Below, in pieces: positions 20,800-31,901 of a stretch of 64,000 bases of DNA (position 1 is its first letter; every line of letters starts with the position of its first letter). Below the pieces are notes generated by a model. It was not told the origin of the DNA. It made no database searches and saw only the letters and a program-made list of their open reading frames with translations. Location of the stretch: the NCBI GenBank assembly GCA_035771175.1, contig CM069601.1, forward strand, positions 6,399,001 through 6,463,000. Reading direction: 5' to 3'. The position numbers were made by a program, and so were the translations under genes. The stretch comes from Paratinospora sagittata (taxonomy: Eukaryota; Streptophyta; Magnoliopsida; Ranunculales; Menispermaceae).

Positions 20800-21967
20800 T
20801 GTAACACCCCTGAAAAATGGACCACTTTTAACCTAATAATGTAGAAAACATGGATATAAAAATGCCCGAACATTGCACCAAAAAAACCCCGACGAAAAGG
20901 CCGATAGGCAAGGGAAGTGCCCAAACACTTGCCTTGGTCCTTCTTCTTCTATTCGATTTTTCTAGAAATAGGGGACCACCCCTCCCCTTCCAAACCCTCA
21001 AACTATTGAACCGAACGACCTTCAAAGACGTCGACTTGCCGATTTGTGAAGTTTGCACATACAACCCTCTAAAAGTGGGCATGAAGGCCTAGGTTTGCGT
21101 ATATCTACATTATAGTAATCATGGCATTGCATTGCTCATTTATATTGTACAATGCTACATTACTTCATGCATATGAGCATACTGATTATATACTGTTAAG
21201 GCTAGTCCATGGGGCTATGGAGCTGCTGCACGCGCTCGACCTATGGACCATTAGAGCCAGTTGTGGTATAAGTTAAGCCCTTGGTCACGTAGCTCGTAGT
21301 TGCATTGCGCTTGGTCCATGATTACAAGGGGACCACCACTTAATGATACCAAGCACTCGACCTGCGATGTTCCGTAGTTACAAAATCACATTTATACAGC
21401 ATGCGTACCATGGGGATGTGAAGCTGCTGCATGCGCTTGAACCATGGTACGGGGGATGTTGTTGTATATTTCATGATTGTATTGTACTGCTGTGGATTGA
21501 CATGCTTATGAACTGTGTTCTGTTATCTTTATTATCTTGTATGTTCTGCGTGTAACTTTGTTTGATCCACTGAGTTGTTGAGCTCACCTCGTTGCTTCAC
21601 TTTTCAGGGAACTAAGGTGGGTTAGGGTCAATCTATACAGGGGGCGGTTACCAGTCCTGACGCAGGTCGGGACTTACCTTTTTGTTTCACGAGCTTAGTT
21701 ATGTAGTTTCTTCCTTTTTGGTGGCGTTGCCACTCTTTCCTTTTGTAAGAGGCATGTTCCTTCTATTTTTGTATCATGGGAAACTCGCCTGTAATATTTA
21801 ACTTACTACTTTTGAACACTACTTTTAATATTAATGGATTATCCTTATTTGAAATGATGTGTTGTGTGTGGGCCCACGCTTCTATTGCAAATACATATTG
21901 TCATATCCTACCCGACGGAACGCGTTACGAAGTTGGAACTGTTTTCTGAACTCGGTGGGGTGTGACA
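20800..21967 (+). repeat. Solo LTR K, gypsy type (1,168 bp), nested in LTR C
   Basis: Starts TGTAACACCCC, ends GGGTGTGACA, with a perfect 5-bp target-site duplication gtgtt (20,795-20,799 and 21,968-21,972). A diverged repeat around catggggctatggagctgct recurs about 200 bp apart (21,207 and 21,408). No polypurine tract or primer-binding site is present, so it is a solo LTR, the youngest layer of this nest. Confidence 0.92.
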
Positions 21968-22344
21968 GTGTTAGTCAAAGATCAGAAAAATCAATCCAAA
22001 ATGAATCACTTCAAGAGGAACAATGAAGCTTTGTTCAAACCAAGAACAATCAAACACTGAGCCACAAGTTCTCCAAATGTAAAGTATTGCTTAGATTGTA
22101 GAACGTTACTCTTTGAATACTCAACATGATTTGATTCCATTCTTCATATCTTATCAAAACTGTTTTTAAGTTTTCCCAAAATCTGCGAAAGTTTTGATCT
22201 TTATCAAAATCGTGTTTGATCAATTAATTTCAAGTTTTCAAATGAATCCTAAGTGTTTGAATGATCTTCACACGTGTCTGATTTGATCCAGAATGTTTTT
22301 GCTTCGATGAAGTTTTTTAAAAAAATGAATTTCAAAATTTATTA

Positions 22345-22670
22345 GTTGAGTAGGACGCTTAGCGTGCCTCAGGACGCTCAAGCTAATGGCCACTTAACTT
22401 AAGTCCATCAGGCCAAGTGTTGTAGGATACTCCTACAATAGTAGAACGCTCAAGTAAGCTAAGAAAACTCTTGGAATTTTTTGGGCAACTTTTGCAGGAC
22501 GCTCGAGCTTCAGTAGCGCCTTCCTTATTTGTCTAATAAAATTCTATCTTTCAGTCTATAAGATGTAGGACGCAGACACTTTAGCAGATCGCTCACGTAT
22601 GTCCTTAGCACTTTGAAAATATGTTGCAGTAGCACCCTCACCCTTCAACAGGACGCTCATGGACTGTGTC
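22345..22670. repeat. Array of aggacgct / agtagcgcc motifs in LTR C
   Basis: Spaced copies of aggacgct-like words, partly paired with gtagcgcc or gtagcacc. The same kind of array occurs in LTRs E, F and G. In E and F the paired words form short imperfect inverted repeats. Confidence 0.6.
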
Positions 22671-23299
22671 AGACACCTGACATTGTTTCTAATGTTCTGA
22701 AAAGTTGATCTTTCTGGTTGATTTCCTTTTTCATGAATTTTCTTTTTGATCAGAATGTTACCTCAAAACTTTGACCACCATTTTCGTGAAACTTTTTAGC
22801 CGTTTAATCTAATTCTCTGATCCTAGCTCACAACAGCTCCAAAAATTCAAATGTTTGAATATTGCACTATGCTTCTTTATAAAACCATTTGTGCTTCTGT
22901 GTTTCAAACATATATTAGAGAAGTTTCTAAAATTGCGCTTTTAACTCTTTGAAAATTAGTCTGTGTTTTTCAAAAACAATTACTTTTTAAAATGATTTTG
23001 TATTGTTATTACCACTATCTTTGAGAGAAATTATCTTTGGAAAAATTGTACTTCAATCTATATTTTTGATATCTTCCAAAGAAACAGATTTTTACTTTAC
23101 TCTTCTCAGACGATTTTAAATTCTACATTTTAGCTAAGTATTTGGTTGAGTAAAGGTTCATATCAGTATTGTAATACTTTAAGATTGCCTTTTAAGAAGA
23201 AATCTCACATTTTCATGTGTTCTTGTAAAAGACAATATTGGTTGTGATTGTATCCTAGTGTTAAGATTGTGCATAAGTTGATTCTTGCCTATAGCTGGA

Positions 23300-23470
23300 A
23301 TAGGTTAGGTAGGTTCACACCCGCAAGTTAAGCAAGGTAGCTTGACGCACACCCGGAAGTTGAGTAGGTTAGGTAGGCTCATACCCGTATGTTGAGCAAG
23401 GTAGCTTCTCTCACACCTGAAAGTTGAGCAATGTAAAGGTTGCCTCGCACCTGCATGTGAAGTTGAGAAG
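23300..23470. repeat. Minisatellite of about 35-40 bp in LTR C
   Basis: About five imperfect copies of a unit containing cacacccgnaagttgagnaggt, located downstream of the motif array. LTRs E and G hold the complementary version (ctcaactt...gggtgtgagaac) at the matching place. Confidence 0.65.
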
Positions 23471-24663
23471 TTGTAATAGATTTGTTCCTCACCTATGAAA
23501 AAGACTCACTAGTGGAGCTTTAGATATTCTAATCGGGGAGATTAGGTAGTGGATGTAGGCTTGACCGAGCCACTATAAATCATTGTGTACTTGATTATTT
23601 TTATTTTCCTTTCTTTGCACTATTATCTGTTATAATATTCAAAAGTGCATAATTTGCTAATTAGTCCAATTCATCCCCCTCTTAGACTCATTTCTAGGCC
23701 AACACTATCCTACACCAAATACAGGCATATTATACCTCAAACTTCATGGAAATCTCATTCTGAATCCATCGGTACCATTTACAAACCCATCAGAGAAAGT
23801 TAGCAAACACTTGGGTTGCAGTCGACTGGTTTTGAGCTAGTCAGCCATAATTTGTGTAATGTTTGAGGTTTAGGCAATATGTCTACAGGACTTGGGATGC
23901 AAACAACACTTTAAGTGATGCTTAATAAGATCAGAAACAAGGACTAAGTCAATTCTAAGTTCGATCACACATAAGGGAACTAGGCTCCTCGAAGGAGCTA
24001 GGTTCATTGACTTGGCTACGCATGAGATAGTGATTCAAATCATATAGTTTAGCAATGCGCGACTTAGGAACACATTAGAGAGTTAAACACATGTTTAAAG
24101 AAATTTGAAAACTCTCAAAAATCTGATCATAATCATGATCTTGATAAGGGAGTGAGCTCCCTCATAGAAGAGTGAGCTCCTATAGAGAGAATTTGATGAT
24201 TTTGTTTTCTAAACAATTTAGAAAATTTTCATGCAACGAAAAACAAAATGTTCAGTTGATTCAATTGTTTGACTTTGACCTATCGATCGGTTGACTTTGA
24301 CTTTTTCATTGACCATTCAAATAAAATTTGAAAACCGATTAAATGCAATTTGAAAATCGATCAAATTTGTGCAAGTATGATTTGAAAAAATAATTGAGCA
24401 ATATGAGATCAAGAAGGATTACAATCTAAATCTAGGTACACTTGTAAGCTCCATCCATTTCTCTTCAAATCATCCCATCCAAGCTTTGACTTTGACTTTG
24501 TTTGATCTACTTGATTTGACTTTTTGGACTTGAAGAATTCTAATCTTGTATCTTTCTTAGGTGCTGAAATATACTAAATGAATTCATTAGCACCAATAGT
24601 CATATTGCTTGTTAGCATCAAAACACTATAAGGAATTTAAGTGAAAAACCACTTAGGTCAACA

Positions 24664-26100
24664 ATCTTCTCCTTTATTATGATAACAAACAATATTAACT
24701 TGATAAACAAGACAATCAAATAGAGCAAGATAGTATGATTATTTTAAATGTGAAATATGAAGACACACATACAAACATTTTATCAACCAATAGTGTCTAT
24801 CAAGATTCAACTGTTTCACCCCTTTTGATATCATCAAAAAGGATAAAACAATCATCTAGATTCTCATAGAGAATGTCTTATGACCTTGGCATCAAAACAT
24901 GAGAACTCCCCCTTTCAAAAAGAGATGGAGACTCCTCCTAAATTTATGCATTCATCACTCAAGAGAATTCACGATTTATAATCAAGATTAAGGACACATA
25001 AATACATAGAGGATGCCACATCATACATTAAGAACATGAGAATCAAGAAGGAACTTAAGCATATAGAGAAATATAAATACGATATATATTAGAAAATTTC
25101 AGCTCAAAAGCATGCATGGGCTAGTTAGATAGGATCATGAATATTGCATAGCATAGCCGAGTACAAGTACATCTAGGTGCATATAAGATGAAATTCTATG
25201 AGAATCATCTAAACATGTATGAATGAGAAAAATATGGCAAAAAGATGAATTCATAAAGAGTTGTAAGTACAAGCAATCTATTCTCATGATATTAGGCGTA
25301 AATTTGAATGTAGTCATCAAGCAAAGCCTAATATTAAATATGCTCTAATATACATGACAAATTAATAGGCACAATCATACATCAAGATCCATAGGATAGC
25401 CTAAGTTATAGATTCAAAGTTATGCATTTAAAAAAAATATTAATCATGTATCATGCATACTTGAATCATGCATATAAAGGGATCATATTAAATTAAGTAC
25501 AAGCATGATCACAATTGAATGAGATAGCATGATCAAATCAAGTGATATAATGAAACACAATGCCTAGCTATTCATTTTCTAAATAAATGTCAAAAATAAT
25601 TTTCAAATTTAAAGAGCAACCATAGAATGAAGTATCCAATATGGTTCTCAAAGGAAATAAATTTTAGACTTCAAAACCATTTGAAAATTCACATGAGCAA
25701 TGATTGGTATTTAAGTGAGATACATATTAAACATGACCAATCAATCTCTACCTACATATTTTCCTTTCCATGATATAAGCAAATATTTTTAAGGAAAATA
25801 TATCATTATCAATTAAAAAATGAGCATGGCGTAACTTTAAATATGAATACTAGACAAGATGATGAAATTAAAGCACAAGAGCCTAGGACAGTCACTGTTT
25901 TGATAAAAAAAAAAAAAAAGTAGATATGATATGTAAGTGATCAAAGCAGGCAATTCATGAATATGACGAATATAAGTCTAAATAGGATTCAATCGTATAT
26001 CAAGCATATGGGCTTTATATTCACACTTAAATAAGCATTGTAAAATCAAGGTGTGCAGCTCAAGTCTACATAAATAGCAATATGATATTCTATATGTATA
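24664..26100 (-). mobile_element. Remnant of copia internal region next to LTR D
   Basis: On the minus strand the purine-rich run taaaggagaagat directly precedes the start of LTR D, as a polypurine tract should. Farther upstream, words such as gatatcaaaaggggtg and aaagggggagttctc recall the noncoding 3' part of SIRE-type copia elements. No pol sequence is left; the 5' part of the element is missing and the remnant meets LINE sequence at about 26,100-26,150. Confidence 0.5.
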
Positions 26101-26149
26101 TCAATGAGTGTGGGGCATTCATATTGCAATTATCAATCAAGTACAAGCA

Positions 26150-27040
26150 TGACAATTATATAGCATCAAGTACAACATGCTTATCAATCATGTTTACCGT
26201 GTTTTCTAAGACCAGCCTTGATCGCTCTGAGCTTTTAGATGCACTCAAAGAGAGGCCTTCCAGCCCTAGGAGAGACCCAATTAGATCTAATCGCCCCTTC
26301 GCACCCTTGATGATCACACCAGGCTTTAATGAAGCGAAAAGGCTTTGGCCCAAAATCAAGATCATTCCAAAGGCCCAAAATATCCATGGGAAGAATAGAC
26401 ACTACAGCCCCCTCAAAAGCCTTCAACCACTTGAGATTCATCATATCCCGATCCAGCTTACAAAAAATACTTCCATCTTCTATTTGTCGATTGCACTAGG
26501 TTTACTTGGGCCCCCTCGATCTGAGATCCACAAGGCCCAAATCATCTATGCAAGAATTCAAATCATCTGTAGCCTCCCCCCTCCTCTTCCCTGCTTCTCA
26601 TGGTGGAATCTAACAGAATTGAGATCCCCCACTATAAGCCAAGGAAGGTCCCCACATCACGCTCTCTCAAAATCTGCCACAAGAGTTTCCTCTCCACCAA
26701 GGAATTTGAACCATACATAGCTGACAACAAAAACTGATTTTGGTCTGCGAGAACCATCACCTCTCCATGCAGCACTTGGTTAGTGATAAGTGTCGGATCG
26801 AACTTGATCAGCATATCATTCCAGCCCACCCAAATTCACCCCTTGTCACCTGTGGGAGAATTATCGTCCCAACGTCGCCCAGGGAGGAGCTTTCTCTGAA
26901 TCTCTTCCCTATTATTCACAGAAACCTTCACTTCATTGATAACCACCATATAACACTTCCACCTAATAACAAGATATCTAACTTCGGCTTGTTTCGCTTG
27001 GGAATTTAATTCTCTAGCGTTCCAAGAAAGAATCTTAATT
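26150..27040 (-). pseudogene. LINE (L1-like) ORF2 N-terminus: endonuclease domain
   Basis: On the minus strand the domain begins with LSWNARELN (about 27,030), a standard opening of plant LINE endonuclease. It continues with WVGWNDM, FLLSAMYGSNSLVERKLLW, a frameshift to WLIVGDLNSV (near 26,640) and ends with KPFRFIKAWCDH (near 26,330). It therefore has the GDxN and YGSN landmarks of the apurinic-type endonuclease that nicks target DNA. It is in the same strand and order as the C-terminal LINE piece at 18.7-19.5 kb, so both may be one LINE split by LTR D. Several frameshifts are present. The 212-codon plus-strand frame at 26,082 is antisense to it. Confidence 0.75.
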
Positions 27041-28334
27041 AAAAAGAAGTTGTTTGGGTTGATAGGACCCCTTGCGCTTGTGCTCCTTAGTTTGTATGCT
27101 ATGAGTGTTTACTAAATTTGCATATTGAACCAGTAAATCATTACATAGAAATGTTATTCTAACTATATATATATATATAACTACCTCTGCAACGATACTC
27201 TGATAATCATTGAGATGTTAATTGCACATGTTGAGATGTGTAATACATCTAATAATATATCTCAGTTACTTGCGTATTGAGATCTCAAAGAACTGATTGG
27301 GCTTAAAACATTATTGATTATTTGCTTTATTACAAACAGTTCGCAATCTCCTTCTTGATGATTAAGACCATTATAACAACTCATTGAGTATGATACAATT
27401 TGACTCTTCATTTTTTTTTTTTTTTATAATATCTGTTACATTGGATCAACAAATGCATACACATAAATCATTTCGAATAAATGAATCAAAGACACAAACA
27501 ATTCCAACTACTAATATGAAGAACGAATGTTCACACGAAGGCCCAATAGAGTCGCAACAAGCCCCTCAGAGGGCACAATAGCTTCTCACCTCCTATGAAG
27601 TTGAGGAGATTTGAACCCTCCACGTCATATATATATGGGGAGGTAGACTTAACAAAGGGCCATAGACATGCAAGAGGGGTATAGAGAACTAACAATATAG
27701 TTGCTCCATTATTTTATTAGTAAGGGGACTTTGAAACCTCCCCATTTGTGATAGGGAAGGGGTGCCAACTAGCTGCCCAAACTCTAGTTGGCAATTCAAT
27801 GTTTATTGATTGCATATTTTCTTTCAAACTATATGTATGTAATTTAATTAATGGTTTCTTTGGAAAAAAAATACATGTTTCACGTAACCTACAATTCTTT
27901 GTTGTTCATTTTCACCATTAAGTCAATTGGTTGATATCATTTTGATTGAAGTTTAGTTGTATAAGTCATATTAGCTCAACAAACCTATTTAAGAGGCATA
28001 TAATATTTGAACTTTAGTTCATTTGCTATATATATGTATATTCTGAGTTAGATATTTATAGAAATGGAATGGCGCCCAAGCATTCAAGTAGCCAACAATA
28101 TTTCACCAAGAAACATTATTATATACGTGACATGCAAGCTAATATATGATGCATATACCATGCGTAATTAATTAATGACAAGTAATATAGCTCAAAATTA
28201 AAGAAGATTGGGATATTCATCCAACTTAATTTAATGGGTGCATGCATGATACAAAACTGGCCTTAGCTATAGATCATAATCTTCAATACCATGCCATCTC
28301 ATCAGATAAGCCTTTGGTAATAGTTTAATACTAG
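27041..28334. other. Intergenic, no gene recognised
   Basis: AT-rich sequence with short A/T runs between the LINE relic and the 3' end of the KCS gene. Nothing coding or repetitive stands out. Confidence 0.6.
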
Positions 28335-28486
28335 CTAATAGAATATGTTTTATTACAAATAAATATTGGGTTCTAATTGATTATAACTATATATTCATGA
28401 TGATAAAATACTAATAGAATATGTTTTATTACAAATAAATATTTGGTTCTAATTGATTATAATTATATATTCATGATGATAAAATT
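28335..28486. repeat. 76-bp tandem duplication across the KCS stop codon
   Basis: Units 28,335-28,410 and 28,411-28,486 differ at about two positions. The right unit contains the last KCS codons and TGA (28,471-28,473). Each unit carries a minus-strand AATAAA (28,349-28,354 and 28,425-28,430), so the 3' UTR has two equivalent polyadenylation signals. Confidence 0.88.
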
Positions 28487-31400
28487 GATGTCACCTTAGG
28501 TACATGTACTGGGAATGTATCAATCTCTTCCATCCAAGGGTTCTTCTCTTTAGCAGGATTTATGGTTCTTAGAGCTTTCCATACTGCACTGTTACACTTG
28601 AACCCTGACCCAAATGCAATCTGCCATGCTCTATCCCCTCTCCTGATTCTCCCTTTAGCCTCAGAGTATGCTAATTCATACCATAATGAACTACTTGATG
28701 TGTTTCCAAACCTGTAAAGAGTCATCCTTGAAGGTTCCATATGCCAATCACTAAGTTTCAAGTTCTTTTCCATCTCATCTAACACTCCTCTCCCACCTGC
28801 ATGAATGCAAAAATGCTCAAAAGCAAGCTTGAAATCTGGTATATATGGCTTTATCATCATCTTCAAGACCTTTCTTCCTACTAAAGTTGCGAAGAATAGA
28901 AGTTGCTCGGACATCGGGAGAGCTAATGGTCCAAGCGTGGTGATGTTGGTCTTAAGGGCTTCTCCAGCAACTGCCATTAGGTCTTTTGAGAGAGCAACTC
29001 CGATGTTTCCAGTGCCATCTTCCTCTTGGAAGACACAATTGAAGCACCGGTCATCGGCGCCCTTATTGGTACGAATGGTGTGGACAAGTTGATACTTCGA
29101 ATGGTGGCGATCGGAGGAGCGGTTTGAGAGCAAGACGGCGGCTCCGCCCATGCGAAAGAGGCAGTTGGAGACTAGCATGGAACGGTTGTTTCCAAAGTAC
29201 CAATTGAGTGTAATGTTCTCCATGCTCACTACTAAGGCATAAGAATTAGGGTGCACCTGTTGTTCAAAAATATTGGATCAAGAAGAAATTAAAATCATAA
29301 TATTAAATATTAGTTTGTAATTAAAATGACGATAACTCTAAAAACCTAATTTATTCTTCATGGAAAACTCTAATTCATTAGTCTGACCAAAATGTTAAAA
29401 GAAGAAACTAAGAAAATTCAAAGTTGGATAGCATATGCATGGCTTTCAATGTATTAACTAGAGGACCCAAAACATTAATTAATATTAATTTCAATCATCC
29501 GCTTGGCCGTGAAGTCTTTATTAATTGAGATCATGAATGCTTAGGAGTGTTCGACCTACCGACCAACCCGATTAATTCGATCAACCCGAACCTTTTGAAT
29601 TGAGTTTATATACCAAATTGGGTTGAGTTGGGTTTAGAAATTTGTAACCCGGTCTTGTTTGGGTTGGGTCAAGATTTTATAATCAATCCGAGCTAACCGA
29701 ACTAATAAAAAATAATACTTATTGTTCTATTCATTATTTTCTTCATAGACACTTATCATGATTGAATTATCTAAAATTTTATGACCTAAACAATTAGAAA
29801 GAAATCATCTTAAAAACTATTATAATGTTCGCACTTACAAATAATTTTATAAAATATTATTTAGAACTCATAAATTAGTAATTAGATTATCTAATTATGT
29901 AATCAATATATTAGTTTATTATCCCGAACTAAATCAATCCAAAGTTGGGTTTGAGTTTAAGGGGTCTATTGGGTTGGGTTGGGTTAAGTTTTCTTTAATC
30001 CGAACTTAATTGGGTTAGGTCTGTATTTAGTCGTAACCCAACGCAATCCAACCCGTGAACACCCCCTCATAAATGTTAACTGCAATTAATACACCAAAGT
30101 AAACCTTATAGAAACATGTACATATGTCATCGACCAAGATATATATATATATATAGTATATATTTGAGTTCTTTAGATCATCCTAGAGCTGTCTAATACA
30201 TGTGGATCTATGATGATCTAGGGACGTGAACACAAGAACACCGGCTGAGTTTGATTTCCTAGGCCCCTTCATGATATACTGGAAAACGATGCTACAATAT
30301 ATAAGACATTAATGACCAGATACCATCAAATCGTACATGATTTGAGGACAATATGCGCGAGTAGTGTCTTAAATTGCACCACCCATAAGTCACTTAACAT
30401 TTCTCCATACATAAAACTTATAGGGGTTCGGTTTTGGTGCGGTAACTAAAAATGCAGTACCTTCCGGTAGTCTAGGTGGCCTTTTTGACAAAAACAAAAG
30501 AAAACAAAAAAAAGTCTAGGTGGCCTTATAAGATGCCAACACGTGCTAAGCCGTTTAATAGAAAAGTTAAAGACTTTTAAATATGGAGATCATTATAAGC
30601 TTTTCTTTTGTTTTTATTTTAATTTATCATTAGCAACTTTTTAAAAAAATTTAAAAAGCAACAATTTTTATAATTCAATATTTTAAAATATTAAATAAAT
30701 ATTTGATCTGTTCGTCAGTATACTTTATGTTATTCAACCTATAATACTAAATCTAATATAAATAAAATTTATCATCTTCAAAAGCCAGACCTTTTCTTTT
30801 TTTTTTTACAATAATAAAATGATTTTTATAATTTGAAGATGATAAATTTTATTTAATATTAGATTTAAACTTATAGTATGCGTGAATCAATATAATTAAA
30901 CTAATGGTGCATTGATAACAATACTTCTATCAGTCTCAATCGTCCTAGTGACTCTCGTGACTTCTTTAATGTGTTAGAAAAAGAAGTTAACTAAATGATT
31001 TGCATGTGAATCCAAATTATAAAAAATAAAAAATACAATAAAATAAATAAAAAAGAGATGTAAAATTAATGGAATAATATTACTCAAAACTAACCTGGAG
31101 AAGTTGCTTGGCAAGATCAATAGAAATTAATCCAGCACTGCATCCCATTCCACCAAGATTATAACACACAATATTCCCTCTCAGCCTGTAATGGTTAACA
31201 ATCATGGAAGAAAGTGAAGGAGTAGGGTTAAAAAGACTACAATTCACCACAAGAATCCCTATATCTTTGGCCTTAACACCAGTTTTCTCCAACAGCTCAT
31301 CCACAGCACCAAACATAACCATCTCAGCCTCTTTCCTTGCTTCTGCCATACAAGGATTCGGTGGCGAGCTCATCACTGCTTCCGGCAAGTAAGTCGTTTG

Positions 31401-31901
31401 ACCCAACCCTGATCTTTCCAAAATCTTCTTCTGAAACTGCAAGTTCTCTTCACTAAAAATCCCCGTAAGCCTCGAAAGCTCCATGAACGTCTCTCGTGGG
31501 CATTTCCAACTTGGGTCGGGTTTATAACACGAGAAATCGACTAAATAAACCTTTCGAGGACGAGACATGAAGTAAAGGGTGGATAGAAAAACTACTAGAA
31601 TTGAACATAAGATTACTGAGACCAGATTGAATCTGAGTAGGTTCCATAGCTCATTTAAATCTAAAAATGTGAGTGTGGAGACGTGAGTGGAGGAAATGAA
31701 GAGGAGAGGCAAGAGCATGAGGTACATGCCATGGGAGATCAAGTAATGGTATCCAAGTTTTACGTACTTGAGCTTCACTGATTGTAGGAAATCAGGGAGC
31801 TGGTTCTTCCCTTTGTTGCCCCCCTTATTGTTTGGGGAGATTTGGATTGGAACTGATGAATTGGATGATAATCCTTGCTGATCTTGCTTCTTCTCCGACA
31901 T
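28471..31901 (-). CDS. KCS: 3-ketoacyl-CoA synthase, KCS11-like (530 aa, two exons)
   Basis: Exon 1 is 31,901-31,095 (269 codons) and exon 2 is 29,256-28,471 (261 codons plus TGA), both in phase 0; junctions are CTCCAG|GTTAGT and AACAACAG|GTGCAC. The enzyme condenses malonyl-CoA with long-chain acyl-CoA in the ER fatty-acid elongase that makes very-long-chain fatty acids for waxes, suberin and sphingolipids. Two membrane segments lie at about residues 53-70 and 92-112. Catalytic residues by family comparison: Cys254 (GGMGCSAG), His421 (CIHAGGRG) and Asn454 (RFGNTSSSS). Length and motifs match the KCS11/KCS2/KCS20 part of the family; HGMYL and [13 protein letters not shown] favour KCS11. The first ATG is used: the leader has no other ATG. 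Odd points: RTNKG replaces the usual RTHKG (Asn333), and GGRG the usual GGRA. It otherwise looks intact. Family and role are well supported; the exact paralogue is not. Confidence 0.96.
29540..30067. mobile_element. hAT-like MITE (about 528 bp) in the KCS intron
   Basis: Ends are inverted: ttaggagtgttc at the left and gaacaccccct at the right. Flanks catgaatg (29,532-29,539) and cataaatg (30,068-30,075) fit an 8-bp duplication with one mismatch, as made by hAT transposases. Subterminal parts are rich in gggttgggtt and its complement. It has no coding capacity, so it is non-autonomous. A relative is at 41,588-42,005. Confidence 0.7.
30739..30880. mobile_element. Foldback / MITE in the KCS intron (about 142 bp)
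   Basis: Arms of about 45 bp: ctataatactaaatctaata...gatgataa-type sequence at 30,739-30,783 and its near-perfect complement at 30,832-30,880. On RNA it would form a long hairpin within the intron. Confidence 0.6.

Larger units (their letters stand above)
20716..23704 (+). repeat. Solo LTR C, copia type, about 1.8 kb net, inserted in LTR D
   Basis: Flanked by a perfect 5-bp duplication, ctatc (20,711-20,715 and 23,705-23,709). It starts TATTATCTC (the first TG mutated to TA) followed by atattttgatgattgcaaac, a start shared with LTRs E, F and G, and ends CTAGGCCAACA. A gypsy solo LTR (K) is nested at 20,800-21,967. No primer-binding site follows, so it is a solo LTR. Confidence 0.85.
19514..24663 (-). 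repeat. LTR D: copia-type 3' LTR, about 2.16 kb net, carrying nested LTR C
   Basis: Read on the minus strand it starts TGTTGACCTAAG at 24,663, just after a polypurine tract, and ends GTGTCCAACA at 19,514. LTR C and its target-site duplication (20,716-23,709) are inserted within it. The parts on both sides of C carry the same paired GGAGYG-type palindromes, which supports their being one LTR. The 5' start resembles that of LTR F. The TGTTG...CAACA ends and the polypurine position indicate Ty1/copia, possibly the SIRE/Maximus group; the lineage is inference. Confidence 0.7.
29257..31094 (-). other. KCS intron, 1,838 bp
   Basis: Starts GTTAGT and ends with AG (AACAACAG) on the minus strand; phase 0. 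It contains two MITE-like insertions (29,540-30,067 and 30,739-30,880), and a short direct repeat gtctaggtggcc at about 30,470 and 30,514. The rest is AT-rich. Confidence 0.92.

Noticed and set aside
19514..23704. Single foldback element with TGTTGG...CCAACA ends
   Set aside because: The target duplication ctatc places a separate LTR boundary at 20,716, and the polypurine tract at 24,664 places the start of the outer LTR, so there are two LTRs in opposite directions.
26082..26720. 212-codon plus-strand frame as a gene
   Set aside because: It is antisense to a LINE endonuclease relic, which has recognisable motifs on the minus strand.
27560..27620. tRNA-like word (ttgaaccctcc) near 27,610
   Set aside because: Only a T-loop-like word; no matching acceptor or anticodon stem could be drawn around it.
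28805..29092. 95-codon plus-strand frame
   Set aside because: Antisense shadow of KCS exon 2.
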